In this document: in pieces, positions 1 through 7,808 of the stretch
Position numbering within the stretch: the first letter of the stretch is position 1
Layout: every line of letters begins with the position of its first letter
DNA from: Pseudobdellovibrionaceae bacterium
GTDB lineage: Bacteria > Bdellovibrionota > FAC87 > UBA2466 > JACKAF01
NCBI GenBank assembly: GCA_020635235.1
Contig: JACKAF010000004.1
Location: forward strand, 62,001-126,000
DNA: 64,000 nucleotides
Direction: 5' to 3'
Notes under the pieces: generated by a model
Told to the model about the DNA's origin: nothing
Database searches by the model: none
Seen by the model: only the letters and a program-made list of their open reading frames with translations
Program-made: the position numbers and the translations under genes

Positions 1-212
1 TCAATGTGGACTCTCTCCCTCCGCCGCCCGACTTTGTGGAGCCTGACGACATGGGGGGACAGCCTCCTCTGGATCCGCCGGATTTCGAACCTCCGCCGGA
101 GAATTTCGATCCGCCGCCCAATCAGCCGACATTTGAGCCTCCGCCGCAGGATTTTGATTCTGGGGAGTACATTGAGCCCCCCGATACGGCGCCGCCGGAG
201 GATGACTATTAG
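1..212 (+). CDS. C-terminal tail of an unknown protein, very proline-rich (partial)
   Basis: The window opens inside this reading frame (codons in phase with base 3) and it stops with TAG at 210-212. The visible 69 or so residues are built from short repeats of proline runs with acidic and aromatic residues (PPPPDF, PPDFEPPP, PPPQDF), a low-complexity and probably disordered tail. No domain can be named from this fragment. The stop codon overlaps the GTG start of the next gene by one base, so the two are probably translated in a coupled way and may share a job in envelope biology, which is an inference only. Confidence 0.6.
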   Translation, partial: NVDSLPPPPDFVEPDDMGGQPPLDPPDFEPPPENFDPPPNQPTFEPPPQDFDSGEYIEPPDTAPPEDDY

Positions 213-1420
213 TGAAAAAGGAACGCTTCATCGCCCTGCGCTTTATGTTTAAAGGCACGGATCGAGGGACGTTTAGCCCACTCACCTTGGTCGCGTGGAC
301 GGCGATCGCGGTGGGTGTGGCGGCCATGGCAATCCTGTTGTCGGTAATGTACGGCTTTGAAACTGCCCTAAAGGATCGGGTACTGACGGCCTTTCCCCAC
401 ATTATGGTGAAGCCGCAAGCGGGTGGGGAAGTCATCCGCGACTACGAAAAATGGACAGCAAGCCTGGCTGCCGTGGACGGGGTTAAGCGAGTCACGCCTT
501 ATCTAGAAACGGAGATGATTCTCCAGTCCGAAAAGCGGGCCATTGGGGCAGTCGTGCTCGGCCTATCGGATGCGGAGTTGGAGCTGAAGGTGTCTCAGAT
601 CCAGGAGGGATCGCTTCCGAATCCTGAGGCCAAGCGCCCGGAGGTGCTTGTGGGAAGCGAGCTAGCCAAGCGGCTTGAGCTGTTTGCGGGCGCCGAGATC
701 AAACTCATTTCTCCGATTGAAACGTCTGGCGCCATGGGCCTTATCCCGCGTGCGCAGACCTTTGTAGTTTCTGGGATCTGCCACACCGGGCACTACGAAT
801 TTGATCAGCAGACTTTGCTGCTTACACTTCCCGATGCACAGGCCCTTCTCAAAAAGGGCCAGGTCATCAGTGGCTGGCAGATTTGGGGCGCAGACGTAGA
901 TACCGCCGAAGCGTTAAGGGAGAAGGTGAGCGCGGTCTTGCCTCGCACGTGGGTGGCGGAGAGCTGGGCGCAATTTAACGCTGCCCTTTTTAACTCATTG
1001 AAGCTGGAACAATACGCGATGTTCAGCATCCTAAGCTTTGCGGTGCTCATTGCGGTGATGAATATTGGGATCACGCTCACCATGTATGTGAGCCAAAAAA
1101 AGCGGAATGTCGGTGTTTTGCGCGCATTGGGCGCGTCTCAAAAACAAATTCGGAGCCTCTTTATCTGGCAGGGTGCTTTTCTGGGGGGAATGGGGCTATT
1201 TCTGGGCGCCCTACTAACTGTCGCGGCGCTTGTGTACCTGCGCTATTTCTCAAGCTATCTTCTGCCCGACATCTATTATGATCGCACAGTGCCTACGGAA
1301 GTGCGGCCTCTCTCCATTCTGGCGATTTATGGTATCGCAACGGTCCTCATCTTCGTCTCCACAGTGTACCCGGCCAAAAAGGCGATGGAGATTGATCCCA
1401 TCGAGGCCATTCGCCAGTAG
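212..1420 (+). CDS. lolC: LolC/LolE-family lipoprotein-releasing ABC transporter permease
   Basis: Inner-membrane permease of the type that, with an ATPase (LolD), extracts outer-membrane lipoproteins from the inner membrane and passes them to LolA. The 402-residue length fits the family. It has one membrane segment near residues 25-50, a periplasmic MacB-like domain of about 210 residues, and an FtsX-type domain with three membrane segments at about 265-290, 315-345 and 370-392. The start is GTG at 212, overlapping the previous stop by one base. No LolD ATPase is visible in the window, so the partner must lie elsewhere or upstream. Whether it is LolC or LolE cannot be decided, since many bacteria have one homodimeric form. 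It converges on ybeY with two bases between stops. Confidence 0.88.
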   Translation: MKKERFIALRFMFKGTDRGTFSPLTLVAWTAIAVGVAAMAILLSVMYGFETALKDRVLTAFPHIMVKPQAGGEVIRDYEKWTASLAAVDGVKRVTPYLETEMILQSEKRAIGAVVLGLSDAELELKVSQIQEGSLPNPEAKRPEVLVGSELAKRLELFAGAEIKLISPIETSGAMGLIPRAQTFVVSGICHTGHYEFDQQTLLLTLPDAQALLKKGQVISGWQIWGADVDTAEALREKVSAVLPRTWVAESWAQFNAALFNSLKLEQYAMFSILSFAVLIAVMNIGITLTMYVSQKKRNVGVLRALGASQKQIRSLFIWQGAFLGGMGLFLGALLTVAALVYLRYFSSYLLPDIYYDRTVPTEVRPLSILAIYGIATVLIFVSTVYPAKKAMEIDPIEAIRQ

Positions 1421-1422
1421 GG

Positions 1423-1893
1423 CTAAAGGCTTGCGACGATGCGGTTTTGCAGTCTGAACATGCGTTTGGCATCCGTCTCATTCGTCTCATGATCGTAGCC
1501 GCAAAGATGCAAAATCCCGTGCACGGTCAGTACTTTGAGTTCCTGCTCCAACGAATGGCCGAGCTCTTTGGCGTATCGACGCGCAACTGCGGGGCAAAGG
1601 CACAGATCGCCCATGTAAATGAGGGGCCTTTCAGGGTGCGCCTGCCACAGTGGGAATGAAAGCACGTCGGTAGGCTTATCTTTTTTTCGAAACTGCTTAT
1701 TGAGAGCCTGGATCTGGCTGGGGCTTACGAGTGTGATGGCGACTTCATAGGCTTCGCCTTTCTTTAGCCATGCCTTTTTTGGCAACTCCTGAAGTGCCTT
1801 GCGTGCTGCTCTACGCACGAGCTTTTCAAACTTACTGGTTGCTGCGGTTTGGGCGTGGACGCTGATACTGACTTTAGGCACGGATTTGGGCAT
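1423..1893 (-). CDS. ybeY: Endoribonuclease YbeY, rRNA maturation factor
   Basis: Zinc-dependent endoribonuclease of the UPF0054 family, acting in 16S rRNA 3-prime maturation and ribosome quality control. The signature HGILHLCGYDH near residues 124-134 carries the three zinc-binding histidines, and the preceding TDVLSFPL motif is also typical. The length of 156 residues is normal. The ATG at 1893 has no Shine-Dalgarno sequence; instead a TATAAG element ends six bases before it, suggesting a leaderless transcript. YbeY often sits beside PhoH; here it stands alone, converging with the Lol permease gene. Confidence 0.95.
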   Translation of the reverse strand: MPKSVPKVSISVHAQTAATSKFEKLVRRAARKALQELPKKAWLKKGEAYEVAITLVSPSQIQALNKQFRKKDKPTDVLSFPLWQAHPERPLIYMGDLCLCPAVARRYAKELGHSLEQELKVLTVHGILHLCGYDHETNETDAKRMFRLQNRIVASL

Positions 1894-1899
1894 CGGCCG

Positions 1900-1905
1900 C
1901 TTATA
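1900..1905 (-). promoter_or_regulatory. -10 element of ybeY, possible leaderless start
   Basis: On the minus strand TATAAG (one mismatch to TATAAT) is separated from the ybeY ATG by exactly six bases, which puts the expected transcription start on the A of the ATG. No ribosome-binding site is present in the gap. This is one of several such layouts in the window. Confidence 0.45.
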
Positions 1906-1958
1906 CCTTATCCGCGCAAAACTTTATAGGTTCTGATCACAGCGCCCTTTTTGGTCTC

Positions 1959-1977
1959 TGAATACCTCCAGTATTCA
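1959..1977. promoter_or_regulatory. 19-bp palindrome, copy 1 (TGAATAC-N5-GTATTCA)
   Basis: A perfect inverted repeat with 7-base arms and a 5-base spacer in the region upstream of the exported-protein gene at 2282. The same arms and spacing recur at 57103-57121 upstream of another exported-protein gene. It could be a transcription-factor operator or an RNA hairpin. I do not recognise the regulator. Confidence 0.45.
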
Positions 1978-2099
1978 AATTCAGGCTGAATGCTGGTTAA
2001 ACATTCGACACTAGTCACTCCTCTGCGCAATTTCTTAACCCCATGAAATTAGAAAACTTTCTATGGAGTCTCGCAGCGTAATTCGGCAAGTGGGGCTGT

Positions 2100-2240
2100 T
2101 GCACACCCATCATTGTACGGGGACTTCGGCGGCCAATTTGGCGTGCCCTTTGCAAAGTGTACCAAGAGAACGTTCTCTGTTCGTGGGGAACGTCTATAGA
2201 CTCCCGGTAAACGGGAAGCTAAGCGAGCCAATCGCTCGCA
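2100..2240 (+). promoter_or_regulatory. Hairpin-rich leader upstream of the 2282 gene
   Basis: Within the 388-base gap between ybeY and the next gene lie three consecutive inverted repeats: ACGTTC/GAACGT (2170-2193), CCCG/CGGG (2203-2215) and GCGAGC/GCTCGC (2223-2239). This looks like a structured 5-prime leader or a small RNA. It matches no riboswitch class that I recognise. A 71-codon open frame across it (2063-2278) has no convincing protein character. Confidence 0.3.
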
Positions 2241-2281
2241 AAGATGTTTTGGAAGTAGTGTTGAAAGTTGCGGAGTAGAAG

Positions 2282-3805
2282 ATGAAGCACGTAAATAACC
2301 GTTCAGCAAAATGGGTAGTGGTAGCCTTTGCGGTAACCATGATTCTGCCTGGCAGAATCGTATTGGGGTACGATTATGGAAGCTCCCCGAGAGTGGGTAC
2401 CGCTTTAAATTTAGGCAGCACGCTTAGCAGTGGGCTCGACAAGGCCTCTGCAGGCGAGAAAAAGCCTAAGACGGTCGAAGAAGCCAAGAAGCAATTGGCG
2501 GACGTAATTAGCCGTTTGAAGATTTCGCAAGAGCAAAAAAACCAGGCCACTGCCTTCTTTGCCGGTCTAAATGACATCGTCAAATTGGACGAAGCCCTGG
2601 TAAAGTTGCGTGATCAGGAAGTGCAAGACGCCAAGAAAGCCAAAGACGAAAACGACGCCATCGAACAAAAAGTGAAGTCGATGAGCTCGCCTGCAGTGGC
2701 GGCGTCTAACCTCGACACTGGTCGCTTGCCCCAAGAGTGCGGCAAGAGCAAGGTCGAAGGCGACTTGAGCACCTGGTCCAAGATCATGCAGGCCGTAGGT
2801 GATTTCAGTAAATTCACCAGCCAGACGCTGAAAGGCATAGCCAAGGAAGACAAGAAAGCTCGCGAAGAAGCGCTTGATAAGGCGATCGCCAAAATGAAGA
2901 AAGAGATTTTGGAGTCGATTAAAGCTGACGAAAAAGCCGACGACTTTGCAGACAAGGTTGAAGACGGCTTGGCCACGACCAAGAAAGGCGGAAGCCCTCT
3001 GGTTGCGGCGAAGAAGCTTTCGGACGCTGTCAAGTGGATGGAAGAAGTAAAGAAGAAGAAATCCCTCGCGTTGTTGGATAACTTCTTTAACTCCATCGCT
3101 GGAAAGCGCGATGCCAACGACAAGGCTGACAAGATTAACGAAGGCGCCCGTCAATTGCACGAATCGGCTGATAAGTACGTGCTTGCGGCGGAAGCTCCGG
3201 TCACGCAAGCGGTGTCGACTTTGGCCGCAAAGTGTGAAGAGTTTAAGGCGTCTGTCCTCGGCGGCAACCAGCAGCCTGGACCAAACAGCCTTCGAGGCCA
3301 ACAAGCATCCGCGATGGCTCGTTTCAAGACAGCTTTTGAAGCGCAAGGCCCGGTGAGCCCCGGTGGCCAAGTAGTGCCTGCAGAACAGGATCGGAACTTC
3401 CTGACTGCCTCTAGCAATTTTGCCAACAGCCTCGTCCGTAAGGGACGTCAGTTGCTCCAATCTGTCGATTGCCAAGCATCGGCTCGTCAGCAGATTGCGA
3501 ACCAGATGGCTACGCTTCGTAGCCAGACGGCGCAGCTTGATGGTGTTACCGATCCAGACACTTTTATCCGCGTCGCGGGTGAAGTGATGACCAACTTTGG
3601 GAACGTCTTTCAAGCCGTGAACAGTTCGGTCAACACTCTGGCCAACGCTTGTACGGCCTGGTCACAGGAAAACAAGCGCTTGGAGTCAAACGTAAAAGAT
3701 TTGGACAAGCAGATCGCTCAGGCCCGTCAGCAGAGCGTCGCGCCCCAGGCACCTGGTCTTTCCCCGGTGTCGACCGCGATCCCTAACGGCCCAGCGGCTC
3801 ACTAG
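2282..3805 (+). CDS. Exported, lysine-rich helical protein of unknown function
   Basis: A 507-residue protein with an N-terminal signal sequence (basic start, hydrophobic stretch at about residues 10-28) followed by a mature part that is almost entirely alpha-helical and rich in Lys, Ala, Glu and Gln, with coiled-coil character. It has very few cysteines and ends in a Pro/Gln-rich tail. The start is fixed by GGAG six bases before the ATG. I do not recognise a family. Style and composition resemble the exported proteins at 44304 and 57188, and one palindrome is shared with the latter. It is followed by a clear intrinsic terminator and is probably monocistronic. Confidence 0.8.
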   Translation: MKHVNNRSAKWVVVAFAVTMILPGRIVLGYDYGSSPRVGTALNLGSTLSSGLDKASAGEKKPKTVEEAKKQLADVISRLKISQEQKNQATAFFAGLNDIVKLDEALVKLRDQEVQDAKKAKDENDAIEQKVKSMSSPAVAASNLDTGRLPQECGKSKVEGDLSTWSKIMQAVGDFSKFTSQTLKGIAKEDKKAREEALDKAIAKMKKEILESIKADEKADDFADKVEDGLATTKKGGSPLVAAKKLSDAVKWMEEVKKKKSLALLDNFFNSIAGKRDANDKADKINEGARQLHESADKYVLAAEAPVTQAVSTLAAKCEEFKASVLGGNQQPGPNSLRGQQASAMARFKTAFEAQGPVSPGGQVVPAEQDRNFLTASSNFANSLVRKGRQLLQSVDCQASARQQIANQMATLRSQTAQLDGVTDPDTFIRVAGEVMTNFGNVFQAVNSSVNTLANACTAWSQENKRLESNVKDLDKQIAQARQQSVAPQAPGLSPVSTAIPNGPAAH

Positions 3806-3850
3806 TCCTGAAAGTTTCTTTAGCTAGTAGGCTAACTTTCAAATACATCT

Positions 3851-3888
3851 GCAAAAAACCGAATGCCTCCGGGCACTCGGTTTTTTGC
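3851..3888 (+). terminator. Intrinsic terminator after the 2282 gene
   Basis: GCAAAAAACCGAATGCC pairs with GGGCACTCGGTTTTTTGC with one mismatch across a short loop. The flanking A and T runs make it usable as a bidirectional terminator. Confidence 0.85.
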
Positions 3889-3991
3889 ATTTCTGACTCC
3901 CTGCGCCAGCCGGCGATGCCCCCTCAATTGACTGCCATTCTTCCGATTGATACCTTCTTGCGGAAACGCGTACGTCTATGAGGAGTAAAGC

Positions 3992-4840
3992 ATGGCAAAA
4001 TTAGCGGGTTTTGGAGTCGTCGGTTCTGGGGCTATGGGATCGGGCATTGCGCAGGTGGGCGCCCAATCAGGCTTCCCGGTAACTCTTTTTGATATCTCTG
4101 AAGCTCAGCTCGAGAAAGCCCGCAGCGGCATGCAGAAGAGCCTCACGAAGCTCGAAGAAAAGGGCGTTTTGAAGGAGTCGGCCGGAGACATCCTGAAGCG
4201 CTTGAATCTGACGACGCAACTTCAAGGTTTAAAGGGTTGTGATTTTGTGGTGGAAGCCGCCACCGAAAACCGCGAGATCAAGTTCAAACTGTTTCGCGAT
4301 CTGGATACCTTGTTGGATCCCAAGGCGATCCTGTGTTCCAACACCTCCTCCATCTCTATTACAGAGATTGCGGGCCAAACCAAACGGCCGGAACTTGTTG
4401 CCGGCATGCATTTTATGAACCCGGTGCCTCTCATGAAGTTGGTGGAGGGAATCCGCGGGATGGCGACCAGCGATGCGTGCTTCCAAAGAGTCCGAGAAGT
4501 TTCAGAGGCCATGGGCAAGACCTTTATTGAGGCCAAGGACTCTGCCGGTTTTGCCGTGAACCGAATTCTGATGCCGATGATCAACGAGGCGTTTTTTGCC
4601 TTGCAGGAAAATCTGGCTACTGCTGCTGATATTGATGAAGCGATGAAACTTGGCTGCAATTTTCCCATGGGGCCACTCACGCTCGCAGATTTTGTGGGAA
4701 TAGATGTTTGTTTGAGCGTTTGCGAAGTATTGCACCGCGATTTGGGAGATCCCAAGTACCGTCCCTGCCCGCTCATGAGAAAGTACGTGGAAGCGGGCTG
4801 GCTGGGGCGTAAGGCGGGCCGGGGAGTCTATGTCTACTGA
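3992..4840 (+). CDS. hbd: 3-hydroxybutyryl-CoA dehydrogenase (3-hydroxyacyl-CoA dehydrogenase family)
   Basis: NAD(P)-dependent oxidation/reduction between 3-hydroxyacyl-CoA and acetoacetyl-CoA-type thioesters. The 282-residue length is that of the free-standing two-domain enzymes. The Rossmann motif GSGAMGSGIA is at about residues 11-20, the SNTSSISIT active-site segment at about 117, the catalytic His-containing HFMNPVPLMKLVE at about 140, and the C-terminal dimerisation domain follows. A GAGGAG ribosome site precedes the ATG. The last codons overlap the next gene by 11 bases, making an apparent operon with an unknown protein and a B12-binding domain, which suggests short-chain or branched acyl-CoA metabolism. 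Confidence 0.93.
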   Translation: MAKLAGFGVVGSGAMGSGIAQVGAQSGFPVTLFDISEAQLEKARSGMQKSLTKLEEKGVLKESAGDILKRLNLTTQLQGLKGCDFVVEAATENREIKFKLFRDLDTLLDPKAILCSNTSSISITEIAGQTKRPELVAGMHFMNPVPLMKLVEGIRGMATSDACFQRVREVSEAMGKTFIEAKDSAGFAVNRILMPMINEAFFALQENLATAADIDEAMKLGCNFPMGPLTLADFVGIDVCLSVCEVLHRDLGDPKYRPCPLMRKYVEAGWLGRKAGRGVYVY

Positions 4841-5429
4841 TTTCAGTAGTGAGCCTGAACTTCTAGTCGATAACCTTAAGTCCGAAGAAGAACTCCTGGC
4901 CGAAGTGTCGGTCCTGGAATCGGAAGCGCCTCCAGTGCTGCATCTGCGAGTGGCGTTTGAATCGCTGGGGCGCGTGCGCCGCATGATGCTGGCTTTGCGG
5001 GCTGCAAATATTGCCCCTCTCATGCTCATTGAACAGCCCTTGGAGCTCCCCGATCGCGGTATTGTGAGAGATGCCATCACCCAGTTGCGGGATTGGGACC
5101 AGCTCGTATTGCAAAATCTTTTGAAAATGTGCGCCCTTTGGATTCCTGAGAGTTATCACGGGGCCTTGGAGAACGAAGCCCGGGTGGAGTTGAAATGGTT
5201 TAAAGAGTGGGTAGGGGCAAGCCAGGATCCTCGTCTCGCGCACTCGGGGCTTCCGTGGCGACAATTTATCCGCAAGACGGTCGCTGAGAACTACGCGTTT
5301 GCTTGCGCTGTATTAGACGCGGAGACGTCGGTAGAACCTCCTGTGGTGGAGGCCTTTTTGAACCAAAAAAAACAAGCAGTGTGCATTTTTCCCAAACGGT
5401 GGAGGCGGCGTGATGAGTCAACCCATTAG
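4830..5429 (+). CDS. Unknown protein between hbd and a B12-domain gene
   Basis: A 199-residue soluble protein that I do not recognise. It is acidic at the N-terminus, predicted mostly helical, contains several Trp and Leu-rich helices, and ends in a short basic tail. It has no signal peptide or membrane segment. The ATG lies inside the end of hbd (11-base overlap) behind GGGGAG, and its own end overlaps the next gene by about 17 bases, so it is translationally tied to both neighbours. A partner or chaperone role for the acyl-CoA mutase small subunit is a guess from context alone. Confidence 0.7.
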   Translation: MSTDFSSEPELLVDNLKSEEELLAEVSVLESEAPPVLHLRVAFESLGRVRRMMLALRAANIAPLMLIEQPLELPDRGIVRDAITQLRDWDQLVLQNLLKMCALWIPESYHGALENEARVELKWFKEWVGASQDPRLAHSGLPWRQFIRKTVAENYAFACAVLDAETSVEPPVVEAFLNQKKQAVCIFPKRWRRRDESTH

Positions 5430-5817
5430 AGTTCTTGTGGCAAAACCCGGATTGGATGGCCACGATCGCGGAGCGAAAATCGTGGCGCACGCACTGCGCG
5501 ATGCGGGTATGGAGGTCATCTATACAGGCCTTCACCAAACGCCTGAGATGATCGTAAACAGCGCTATTCAAGAAGACGTGAACGTTATTTGTGTGAGCAT
5601 ACTTTCCGGAGCGCACAACCGCCTATTTCCTGAGATTCTCGAAGGTCTAAAAGCCAAGGGCGCGTCCGACATCCCCGTTGTGGGAGGCGGCGTGATTCCC
5701 GAGTCTGACATTCCTAAATTGAAGTCCCTAGGAGTGAAAGAAATCTTCACGCCTGGCGCGACGATGAAAAGCATCACAGAGTTTATTAGGGGACTGGTCC
5801 ACGGTAAAGTGGGCTAG
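5413..5817 (+). CDS. Stand-alone cobalamin-binding subunit of an acyl-CoA mutase
   Basis: A 134-residue B12-binding domain like the C-terminal domain of methylmalonyl-CoA mutase, or the separate small subunits of isobutyryl-CoA and 2-hydroxyisobutyryl-CoA mutases. The motif DGHDRG (the DxHxxG base-off histidine) is near residue 18, and SILSGAH and VVGGGVIP supply the remaining cobalamin contacts. The ATG at 5413 follows GGAGG; an adjacent GTG at 5410 is possible. No large catalytic subunit or MeaB-type chaperone is in the window, so its partner is elsewhere. It overlaps the convergent thioesterase gene by four bases. Confidence 0.9.
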   Translation: MSQPIRVLVAKPGLDGHDRGAKIVAHALRDAGMEVIYTGLHQTPEMIVNSAIQEDVNVICVSILSGAHNRLFPEILEGLKAKGASDIPVVGGGVIPESDIPKLKSLGVKEIFTPGATMKSITEFIRGLVHGKVG

Positions 5818-6281
5818 CGCCACTGCAAGCGACGTTCGCGCCGGATCTTCGCGGCTTCGTAGGCCTTCTTTTCTTCGGCCGTCTGCGGGACGTACGGAGT
5901 TACCTTGGTGGGGCGGCCGTTCTCGTCGACAGCTACAAAGGTCAGGTAAGCGTGGGTCGCTCTTTTGCGTTCGCCGGTTTGATTCTTTTCTGCGTCCACG
6001 ATCACTTCAACTTCCATGGAAGTTTTCCCGACGTAACTGACCTGGGCGCAGACTCGCACGGTCCAACCCGTCTTGATGGGGTTAATAAAATTCAAATAAT
6101 CGATGGAAGCGGTGACAACGTTGGAACGCGCGTAGCGTTGTGCCGCGATGGCAGCGGCGATATCCACCCAACCCATCACGACGCCCCCAAAAATGGTTCC
6201 CAACGCATTCGTGTGCGAGGGGAGTACGATTTCATTCATGATAGTCGGGCTACGATCAGGTGCGGGTTTGGTTGTGGGCAT
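5814..6281 (-). CDS. Acyl-CoA thioesterase, hotdog fold (YciA/BACH type)
   Basis: Hydrolyses acyl-CoA thioesters. At 155 residues it is a single hotdog domain. The core motif [15 protein letters not shown] near residues 26-41 and the following [10 protein letters not shown] helix are typical of the acyl-CoA thioesterase family with the catalytic Asp in the long helix. The substrate chain length cannot be read from the sequence. It starts at ATG 6281, whose A is also the last base of the mltG stop codon, so it is the third gene of ruvX-mltG-thioesterase. The unusual charged C-terminal tail (about 25 residues) extends beyond the fold. Confidence 0.88.
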   Translation of the reverse strand: MPTTKPAPDRSPTIMNEIVLPSHTNALGTIFGGVVMGWVDIAAAIAAQRYARSNVVTASIDYLNFINPIKTGWTVRVCAQVSYVGKTSMEVEVIVDAEKNQTGERKRATHAYLTFVAVDENGRPTKVTPYVPQTAEEKKAYEAAKIRRERRLQWR

Positions 6282-7321
6282 TACGGTCCTTGAGTGGCAT
6301 TGCCGCGCCGGCCACTCCGTCGTTTTTGGAGTACCTCTACGTTATGCGCATGCTCTTTGTATGTTTTCGTGAAGATGTGAGTGCCGTTATTCTTGGAAAC
6401 GAAATACAGGTATTCCGAATCGGCCGGACGCAGGACTGCTGCGATGGCGTCTTCTCCGGGGTTGGAAATAGGGCCAGGGGGTAGGCCTTTAATACGGTAG
6501 GTGTTGTAAGGTGTGTAAGTTTCCAAGTGCTTTCGCGTCAAGTTACCGTCGAAGTTTTCGATGCCGTAAATAGTGGTAGGATCACTCTGCAGCCGCATTC
6601 CCCTGGCCAGACGGTTCTTGAATACTGACGCGATGAGGGGACGCTCTTCAGGGGCCCCGGTTTCTTTTTCGACGATAGAGGCGAGTGTCACCAAACGCTC
6701 TACGGTGTAACCCTTGAGGGCGGCTTCTTCCTTGTACTTATCAAACTTCTGCTTAAAGCGCTTTACCATCGCCGTCAGAATGTACTCTTCCGAGTCTACC
6801 TTTGAAAATGAATACGTATCCGGGAAGAGGAAGCCTTCAAGCGTAGGCGTGGTGAAGCCGTTTTTTCGTGCAAAGTCCTTGCTTAGGGCAAGTTTTACAA
6901 ATTTATTTGGATCCCCAAGCTTTTGGGCCGCGAGAATCTCTGCGACCTGCCGAACGTTCCACCCTTCTGGGATCGTTACTTGATGGAGAACCGGATCTGA
7001 GAAGTAGAGAACTCTGAGCGCACTGAGCGGGTTCATGTTCTCTTGAAAACGAAATTCACCGGCGCGTACACGAGAACTTCCCTGTGTGAGTGTGAGAAGA
7101 ACTTTAAAGAAGGTGGGTACGCTGACCACATGCTTTTTGTGTAGAGTATTGACGACCCCCGACAGTGGGGTGCCGCGTTGGATAATGACGTCAACCGGTG
7201 CCCCATCTGAATTGCCTTGCAGCACGAAGTACCCGAGCGTGAGGGCACACACGAAGAGGACAACAGTCAGGAAAGCGACAATCTTTCCAAATAGGCCTAA
7301 ACTTGAGTTTCTCAGTTCCAC
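6281..7321 (-). CDS. mltG: Endolytic murein transglycosylase MltG
   Basis: Inner-membrane lytic transglycosylase that cuts nascent glycan strands and so sets their length. One N-terminal membrane anchor (about residues 10-32) is followed by a LysM-like subdomain and the catalytic YceG domain. The catalytic Glu lies in ASIVEKETG (about residue 220), and the downstream LQSDPTTIYGI motif is diagnostic. At 346 residues it is full length. The start overlaps the end of ruvX by ten bases, the same pairing seen in many bacteria. Confidence 0.93.
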   Translation of the reverse strand: MELRNSSLGLFGKIVAFLTVVLFVCALTLGYFVLQGNSDGAPVDVIIQRGTPLSGVVNTLHKKHVVSVPTFFKVLLTLTQGSSRVRAGEFRFQENMNPLSALRVLYFSDPVLHQVTIPEGWNVRQVAEILAAQKLGDPNKFVKLALSKDFARKNGFTTPTLEGFLFPDTYSFSKVDSEEYILTAMVKRFKQKFDKYKEEAALKGYTVERLVTLASIVEKETGAPEERPLIASVFKNRLARGMRLQSDPTTIYGIENFDGNLTRKHLETYTPYNTYRIKGLPPGPISNPGEDAIAAVLRPADSEYLYFVSKNNGTHIFTKTYKEHAHNVEVLQKRRSGRRGNATQGP

Positions 7322-7746
7322 GGTGCGTGATCGAATTGTAAACTATCCAGGTAGCTTTGCAAAAGAATCGTTGCGGCAACTTTATCCACAACCTGCTTAC
7401 GTTTTTTTCTGGATACTTCGCCTTCGATCAGGTAACGCTCGGCCTGGGCGCTTGTCAGACGCTCGTCCCACTCGATAATTGGGAGAGATTTGCGTTTTTG
7501 TAGCAGCGCAACACGCTTTCGGATTTCCAGGCCCATTTCGCTGGGCTCACCGCTGGAATCCAGCGGCATTCCGACCACGAGCGTGCCGACATCATTCTCA
7601 TCGATGAGTTCCACCACATTCTCCACCCAGCGTCGCGGATCCGTGGCCTCGAATTGAAGAAGGGGGAAAGAAAAGGTGTGGCTTTCGTCCGAGATCGCAG
7701 CACCGGTGCGCTTGGTGCCAACGTCTAGAGCCAATATGCGTTCCAT
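7312..7746 (-). CDS. ruvX: Putative pre-16S rRNA nuclease / Holliday junction resolvase RuvX (YqgF)
   Basis: RNase H-fold nuclease of 144 residues implicated in 16S rRNA 5-prime processing; resolvase activity is reported for some members. The N-terminal ALDVGTKRTGAAISD strand carries the first acidic residue, VVGMPLDSSG and EWDERLTSAQAE the others, and the C-terminal DKVAATILLQSYL helix ends the domain. It is the first gene of a three-gene operon. No good ribosome site is visible before the ATG at 7746. Confidence 0.93.
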   Translation of the reverse strand: MERILALDVGTKRTGAAISDESHTFSFPLLQFEATDPRRWVENVVELIDENDVGTLVVGMPLDSSGEPSEMGLEIRKRVALLQKRKSLPIIEWDERLTSAQAERYLIEGEVSRKKRKQVVDKVAATILLQSYLDSLQFDHAPWN

Positions 7747-7808
7747 AGGAGCGGCAGGGTAGCAAAAGCTGGCGCTTCAAGCAAAGCCGAAATAAGAATC
7801 AAAGATCC

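Noticed and set aside
2567..3613. Long open frame (348 codons) on the minus strand opposite the exported helical protein
   Set aside because: It is an antisense shadow of a Lys/Glu-rich gene with a signal peptide, ribosome site and terminator on the plus strand; its translation is Arg/Leu/His-rich without domain character.
7746..7765. TACCCT upstream of ruvX as another leaderless promoter
   Set aside because: Too far from the -10 consensus and nine bases from the start; not counted.
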